Source: Patescibacteria group bacterium (GTDB taxonomy: Bacteria > Patescibacteriota > Minisyncoccia > Phycocordibacterales > SBAW01). From it: DNA of 12,926 bases. The stretch lies in assembly GCA_028866155.1 (NCBI GenBank), contig JAGWIT010000025.1, forward strand, positions 1-12,926. Direction: 5' to 3'. This document shows positions 8,673-12,926 of the stretch, piece after piece. How positions within the stretch are numbered: the first letter of the stretch is position 1; the number at the start of each line of letters is the position of its first letter. The translations under genes and the position numbers were made by a program. The notes under the pieces are model-generated. The model was given only the letters and a program-made list of their open reading frames with translations. It did no database searches and was not told the origin of the DNA.

Positions 8673-8919
8673 TACAACTAGGCTCTAAAAAAGAGGGCAG
8701 TTCGTTGACAATTAAATAGTCAAAAAAGTTCATGAAGGCGCTGTAAGCGAGTTATGCTTGGAGCGTCATTGAAGTTGTGTGATACCGAACTTCCTTGTCC
8801 CTTCACGGTTGCTTTTCTGAAACTCAATATCCTCTCTTGCTACCAATTGTTTCTTTCTCGCGCTCTTTCGTTCTCCTCTCTTCCTTCTTCTTTAATAGAG
8901 GTTGGAAACGGAGGTCGAT

Positions 8920-8985
8920 ATGAGAGCGGCAAAGAAGCAGGTAGATACAATAGTGCGGTTCTCTTTATTGGTAGATTACAAGTAA
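8920..8985 (+). CDS. Small leader ORF with strong Shine-Dalgarno
   Basis: An ATG at 8920 sits 5 nt after GGAGG (8910-8914), the best ribosome-binding site I see in the window. The ORF encodes 21 residues, starting MRAAKKQVDTIV with a basic N-terminus and no recognisable domain, and stops at TAA 8983-8985, 19 nt before the start of the S-layer-like gene in another frame. It may be a leader peptide that couples translation to the large gene, or the GGAGG may be a ribosome-binding 5' mRNA stabiliser. Coding status is unproven. Confidence 0.35.
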   Translation: MRAAKKQVDTIVRFSLLVDYK

Positions 8986-9004
8986 ATTTGTTCGCTAATT
9001 AATC

Positions 9005-12000
9005 ATGATAAAAAGCATTACATACAAGGTGTCCGTACGCTTAGCGGCGGGCGCTGTTGGTGTTGCGATGGTTGTATCTGGTTTTAGTGTTGCCGCGCCG
9101 GCTTTTGCCGCAGGCCTCACGCAAACTCAGATCCAGTCTATCCTTTCGCTCCTCCAGTCTTTCGGGGCTGACCAGGCAACGATAAACAACGTCAATGCAG
9201 CACTCAATGGTCAGGCAACCACAGGCACCGGCGGCACTTCAAGCACCGGCGGCGGCGCTTGCCCGGCTCTCACTCGCGACCTCAAGCAGGGGTCAAGCGG
9301 TGCAGACGTCAAGGCCCTCCAGCAGTTCCTTAACACCAACGCCGCAACTCAGGTTGCAGCATCGGGTGCAGGCTCTCCTGGCAGTGAGACCACAACCTTT
9401 GGTCCTGCGACCAAGGCGGCGGTCATGAAGTTCCAGACCGCTCACAGCATCACTCCGATTGCCGGCTATGTCGGCGCTAAGACTCGCGCGGCTATCGCAG
9501 CGGTCTGCGGCACCACCGGCACCGCCCCAGGTACCGGAACTGGCACCACCACTACCGGCACAGCAGCAGGCACTGCGGTCGTTGCGGCAACGGCTCAGCC
9601 AGCTAACGCTATCGCTCCGCAAGGCGCGTCGCGCGTTCCGTTTACGGCCTTCACCGTTACCGCCAATGGCGCTCCGGTGACCGTCAACAGCGTCGCGGTT
9701 ACCCGCCAGGGTCCGTCGCTTGATACCGACTTCTCGGGTGTCGTCCTTGTTGACGCCTCAACTGGTGCCCAGCTTGGCACCGCCCGCATCCTTGATGCAA
9801 ACCACTCGGCGGTTATCGGTACGCCGATAACCATCCCGGCTGGTACATCCAAGACCTTCTGGGTCGAGGGCAATATCCAGTGTGTTTCGACTGCAACCAA
9901 TTGCTCCAACACCACTGCCAGTATCCCGGGCTCCGGTGATGTAGCATCGTTCGCGGTTACGGCGGTGAACACTGCTTCGACTGTTTCGGGCTCCTTCCCG
10001 ATCGTTGGCGCAAGCAACACCATCAACACTTCGCTCACCATTGGCACTGCTTCGATTCAGACGTCTTCGTTTGATCCGAGCACTCAGGGTAGCCAGCCGA
10101 TAGGCACTACGGGCTACCGCTTCACCGGTATCCGCATCCAAGCAGGTTCTGCCGAAGATGTGACCTTCAAGGCCATCACTTGGTATAACTCGGGCTCGGC
10201 TTCCGGCATTGCGAACATGGTGACGGTTGTCAATGGCACCAGCTATCCGACAACGGTCGACTCGACCGGCCGCTACTACACCGCCGTCTTCCCGTCGGGT
10301 ATCGTTATCCCGAAGGGTCAATCGGTTGATGTCTACGTGCAGGGTGACCTTGGTGCCAACACCACGGCCAACACCTATGCCGAGTTCGACATCTACCGCA
10401 ACACTGACATCTACCTTGTCGGCAACACCTACGGCTACGGCATAACGCCTACCGTCGTCAGCACCGGCAGCTATAATTCTTCGTCTACCCACAACACGAT
10501 CTTCGTCGGTGGCTCTTCTACCCCGTGGATCCAGGGTTCGACAGTTACGGTGACCGCCGGTCAGTTCTCCACCATCCAGAACGCGACTTCTGTCGGTGCT
10601 CAGAACATCGCCGTGAACGTCCCGAACCAGCCTCTTGGTGGGTTCCAGACCAACCTCACCGGCGAGGCTATCCAGGCGCAATCGATCAAATTCCACTTCC
10701 TGGTAACAGGCGCGGCGCTTGATCCGATGCAGAACATCTCACTTGTTAACCAGAACGGCTCAGTCGTTGCTGGTCCGTACAACGCGACCTGCGACAACGG
10801 CGGTACTAGCTGCAACTCGCAGAGCGTAACCTTCACCGGTTCGCTTACCTTCCCGACTGGTGCGAACACATACACCCTTGAGGGTCAGCTACAGTCACAG
10901 ACTGGCATCAACGGCAACACCATCCAGGCTTCAACGACCCCGTCCTCGACCTCTGATTGGAGCAACGTTACCGGTGCAACAACCGGCAACAATGTTTCGA
11001 TCGGCGTTGGCCTCTTCACGATGAACACGATGACGGTGCAGGCCGCTTCGCTCACCACGAGCAACGGCACGACGCCGACCAACGGTTCAACGATAGTCGC
11101 GGGCGGCCAGAACATTCTCTTGGCCACTGTCCAGCTTGATGCTTCACAGTCTGGTGAAGATGTACAGCTCTCGTCTATTCCGATGTCTCTTACTACCAAC
11201 GACAGTAGCGGTCCGGGCTACCTGAGCTCGTGCCAAGTATGGAACGGTTCAACCGCTCTTAACACCGGCTCTCGCGTAGTTAACGGCTCGACCCTTACGG
11301 CTCAAGCGGCGGCACAGACCGTGACCTTCAGCCTCGACAATGCACTCCGCATTCCGAAGGGCACAGTGCTTAACCTCCCGATTACCTGCAACATCTCGTC
11401 TGCGGCTCCTAATACCGAAACCTATACACTGGGCGTCGGTACTATCACTGCAACGGGCGTGACTTCAGGCTCTGCGGTAACAGTTAGCGGCCCTGGCGGC
11501 ACCGTCCCGACCATCAATGTGTCGTCTGGCGCAACGCTTGCTGGCAGCACCGACTCATCGTCTCCGGCCTACGCGGTTGTCGCAGGCGGCACGACCGGCG
11601 TTACCCTCAATGTAATCAAGTTCCGCGCTACGAATGAGGCGGTTAACCTCCAAAAGGTTGGACTCAAGCTTGTGGGCACCAATGCTACCTCGTCTGACTT
11701 GACGACCGTGTATCTCTACTCGGGCAACAATGTCATGACGACCAGTGGCGCAGCGGTCGCTCCGGGCACGCTCATCGGTACGGCTACCTTCGCAGGTGGC
11801 AGCGCTTACGCAACCTCGACGCTTAGCACGGTGGTTCAGATGCCGGTCAATCAGGATGCGACCGTCGTCGTCAAGGCTGACTTGGCTTCTATCGGAGTCA
11901 ACAAGCCTGGCACCGAAGGCGCTAACGTGGCGGTCAATTACGACAGCTCACGCGGCGTCGGTGCGAACTCGGGCAAGACGACTAACGGCACTGGCGTGGG

Positions 12001-12625
12001 GGCAACCTCAAGCGGTGTTCGCACCTTCGCCTCGTACCCGACCTTCGCGGCGGGCCCTGCGGCTCCGTCTAATCCGAACGGTATTGCTCAAGTGCTCAAG
12101 AAGTTTAGCGTCACTGCTTCAAACTCGGGTAGCATAGGTCTCGACAAGATATCTATCTCTATCGCGAGCTCCTCGGGCATCACGCTCAACAACGTCAAGC
12201 TCATCGCATACACCGACAGCGGTTACTCGATTGCGGCTAACGTTCCGGGCAGCACGAGTGGCCAGTTTGGCGCCGCGTCGACTACGGTCACCAGCGGCCA
12301 ATTGCTGACCTTCCAGCAGAGCGGTGAAGGATCCCCTGCTGCTCCGCTTGAACTCGGTTCGGGTCAGACCATTTACTTCTCCCTCTTGGGTGACGTATCG
12401 GTCAACACCAACAACAGCACATGGACTGTTAGTGCGACGGTTAAAGGCGACTCGGGGGCTCCGACCAACGGGATCGACAACGTCGCTAACCTGAACGCAT
12501 TGCCGTCGAACTTCGTCTGGTCTTCGAACGCGACCTCCACCTCGGTTACTACCAGCGGCGGTCTCGGTTCGGGCGACTGGACTAACGGCTACGGCGTCAG
12601 CGGCCTTCCGTCCTCTGGCTTCTAA
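9005..12625 (+). CDS. S-layer-like secreted protein with peptidoglycan-binding domain
   Basis: This 1206-residue secreted protein is probably the main surface-layer or cell-wall protein. The signal peptide has a basic start, a hydrophobic core and a PAFA-A cleavage site near residue 35. Residues 84-168 form a PG_binding_1-type module (LTRDLKQGSSGADVKALQQFLN, then TTFGPATKAAVMKFQ and GYVGAKTRAAI), expected to grip peptidoglycan. The remainder is about six Thr/Ser/Gly-rich beta-sandwich modules of ~130-165 residues (starting near 209, 340, 505, 668, 838 and 1010), several ending in a VYVQGDLG- or VVVKADL-like strand. The protein ends in DWTNGYGVSGLPSSGF. Eight cysteines fall in close pairs. Codon choice is visibly narrow (ACC, GGC, TCG, CCG, AAC), unlike the neighbouring regulator, which fits high expression. 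It is a single-gene unit bounded by a long leader and a strong terminator. The ATG at 9005 lacks a Shine-Dalgarno. Confidence 0.88.
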   Translation: MIKSITYKVSVRLAAGAVGVAMVVSGFSVAAPAFAAGLTQTQIQSILSLLQSFGADQATINNVNAALNGQATTGTGGTSSTGGGACPALTRDLKQGSSGADVKALQQFLNTNAATQVAASGAGSPGSETTTFGPATKAAVMKFQTAHSITPIAGYVGAKTRAAIAAVCGTTGTAPGTGTGTTTTGTAAGTAVVAATAQPANAIAPQGASRVPFTAFTVTANGAPVTVNSVAVTRQGPSLDTDFSGVVLVDASTGAQLGTARILDANHSAVIGTPITIPAGTSKTFWVEGNIQCVSTATNCSNTTASIPGSGDVASFAVTAVNTASTVSGSFPIVGASNTINTSLTIGTASIQTSSFDPSTQGSQPIGTTGYRFTGIRIQAGSAEDVTFKAITWYNSGSASGIANMVTVVNGTSYPTTVDSTGRYYTAVFPSGIVIPKGQSVDVYVQGDLGANTTANTYAEFDIYRNTDIYLVGNTYGYGITPTVVSTGSYNSSSTHNTIFVGGSSTPWIQGSTVTVTAGQFSTIQNATSVGAQNIAVNVPNQPLGGFQTNLTGEAIQAQSIKFHFLVTGAALDPMQNISLVNQNGSVVAGPYNATCDNGGTSCNSQSVTFTGSLTFPTGANTYTLEGQLQSQTGINGNTIQASTTPSSTSDWSNVTGATTGNNVSIGVGLFTMNTMTVQAASLTTSNGTTPTNGSTIVAGGQNILLATVQLDASQSGEDVQLSSIPMSLTTNDSSGPGYLSSCQVWNGSTALNTGSRVVNGSTLTAQAAAQTVTFSLDNALRIPKGTVLNLPITCNISSAAPNTETYTLGVGTITATGVTSGSAVTVSGPGGTVPTINVSSGATLAGSTDSSSPAYAVVAGGTTGVTLNVIKFRATNEAVNLQKVGLKLVGTNATSSDLTTVYLYSGNNVMTTSGAAVAPGTLIGTATFAGGSAYATSTLSTVVQMPVNQDATVVVKADLASIGVNKPGTEGANVAVNYDSSRGVGANSGKTTNGTGVGATSSGVRTFASYPTFAAGPAAPSNPNGIAQVLKKFSVTASNSGSIGLDKISISIASSSGITLNNVKLIAYTDSGYSIAANVPGSTSGQFGAASTTVTSGQLLTFQQSGEGSPAAPLELGSGQTIYFSLLGDVSVNTNNSTWTVSATVKGDSGAPTNGIDNVANLNALPSNFVWSSNATSTSVTTSGGLGSGDWTNGYGVSGLPSSGF

Positions 12626-12698
12626 TTAGCCAACTAACCCTGGTCTGATTCTTAGGAATCTCGGCCGAGCTTAGAGAAAGTAATCCTTAATGGGTTAG

Positions 12699-12728
12699 CA
12701 AAAGCCCCCTCGAAAGAGGGGGCTTTTG
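12699..12728 (+). terminator. Strong rho-independent terminator of the S-layer-like gene
   Basis: A perfect 13-bp stem (CAAAAGCCCCCTC with GAGGGGGCTTTTG) closes a GAAA tetraloop at 12712-12715. The U-tract is the TTTT within the distal arm, and A residues in the proximal arm make it potentially bidirectional. It lies 73 bp after the stop codon. Upstream in the 3' UTR, CTAACCC (12634-12640) can pair with GGGTTAG (12692-12698), and GATTC/GAATC (12647-12660) forms a small hairpin, so the whole 3' UTR appears structured. Confidence 0.93.
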
Positions 12729-12821
12729 TATTTCCAAGTTTCTTTTTTTATTTGATATTTGCATTTCTTTTTATTTTGAGTTTCTTTATTTCCTATTTTA
12801 TCTCCTATTTCCCCCAGCATT
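12729..12821. other. T-rich intergenic stretch
   Basis: No gene is seen. The plus strand is strongly pyrimidine-rich with recurring TATTT and TCCTATTT blocks (for example around 12788-12812). It may simply be AT-rich spacer DNA or upstream promoter DNA for a gene beyond the window. Confidence 0.4.
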
Positions 12822-12879
12822 TATCAAGGACTCTCCTTGATATTTTTTTATACGCACTTATCAAGGAGAGTCCTTGCTA
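12822..12879. repeat. Pair of mutually inverted palindromes
   Basis: Each copy is a 21-bp palindrome: TATCAAGGA, a 3-bp centre, then TCCTTGATA (12822-12842) or TCCTTGCTA (12859-12879). The centres are CTC and GAG, so the second copy is the reverse complement of the first at 20 of 21 positions. The copies can fold separately or as one long stem around a 16-nt loop. The first is followed by seven T residues, so it could terminate plus-strand transcription; the pair could also be a protein-binding site or the end of a small mobile repeat. Confidence 0.6.
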
Positions 12880-12903
12880 TTTGTTTAGGTACGACTATGA
12901 TGC

Positions 12904-12909
12904 TTGACG
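12904..12909 (+). promoter_or_regulatory. Possible -35 element near the window end
   Basis: TTGACG matches the -35 consensus at five of six positions. With 17-bp spacing the -10 would start at 12927, just outside the window, so the call cannot be completed. Confidence 0.15.
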
Positions 12910-12926
12910 ATGTATAGAACTGTCCC

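Larger units (their letters stand above)
8550..9004 (+). other. 455-bp intergenic region and long leader before the S-layer-like gene
   Basis: No conserved gene is seen. Besides the terminator and candidate promoter, it holds a stem with arms GAAGTT (8771-8776) and AACTTC (8788-8793). A strongly pyrimidine-rich tract follows at about 8815-8895 on the plus strand, then a GGAGG sequence serving a 21-codon ORF. The last 20 bases before the ATG at 9005 are AT-rich and lack a Shine-Dalgarno. The overall form suggests a structured mRNA leader with regulatory or stabilising roles. Confidence 0.5.

Noticed and set aside
8754..9002. 82-codon open frame before the S-layer-like gene
   Set aside because: No ribosome-binding site at its start, composition follows the pyrimidine-rich tract, no recognisable domain, and it overlaps the better-supported 21-codon ORF in another frame.
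8550..9004. Chromosomal origin
   Set aside because: Only one consensus DnaA box, no box cluster, no adjacent dnaA or dnaN.
9758..10696. 312-codon minus-strand frame inside the S-layer-like gene
   Set aside because: Arg/Gly/Asp-rich reverse-complement translation of strongly biased codons, no family resemblance, no start signals.

Overview
The window looks like chromosomal DNA of a Candidate Phyla Radiation bacterium, most likely a Parcubacteria-type lineage; this is an inference from gene content and not a database match. The support is an ftsK / small membrane-anchored Ig-like protein / recA cluster, a winged-helix regulator of a kind I associate with CPR genomes, and two very large threonine/serine/glycine-rich surface proteins, one with a signal peptide and a peptidoglycan-binding module. 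Base composition is moderately GC-rich. TAA, TAG and TGA all act as stops (ftsK ends in TGA), so the UGA recoding of some CPR lineages is not in use here.

Layout. At 1-567 (+) lies the C-terminal half of a cyclopropane-fatty-acyl-phospholipid synthase cut by the window edge. It converges on a 1124-residue membrane-anchored surface protein (588-3962, -) carrying Ig-like domains, a six-repeat kelch propeller and a glycine-rich domain. Upstream on the minus strand is recA (4026-5105), preceded by a 113-residue anchored Ig-like protein (5147-5488) whose start overlaps the stop of ftsK (5485-7701) by 4 bp. A 25-bp palindrome at 7757-7781 separates ftsK from a divergent plus-strand winged-helix regulator (7830-8549). 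A 455-bp intergenic leader with several stem-loops follows, including a 21-codon ORF with a strong Shine-Dalgarno. Next comes a 1206-residue S-layer-like secreted protein (9005-12625), a very strong rho-independent terminator (12699-12728), T-rich DNA, and a pair of mutually inverted palindromes (12822-12879).

How the parts may work together. ftsK and recA serve chromosome segregation and recombinational repair; the small Ig-like protein is translationally coupled to ftsK. The two giant proteins are cell-surface components, and the S-layer-like one is probably abundant, judging from its isolated single-gene unit, long leader and strong terminator. The regulator may control itself and ftsK: TAWARGACA-like sequences occur as an inverted repeat in the shared promoter region and again several times inside its own coding sequence, especially in the stretch encoding its interdomain linker. 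That self-embedded motif array, the palindrome directly upstream of recA, the small ORF in the S-layer leader and the paired palindromes at the right end are the least explained parts of the window.
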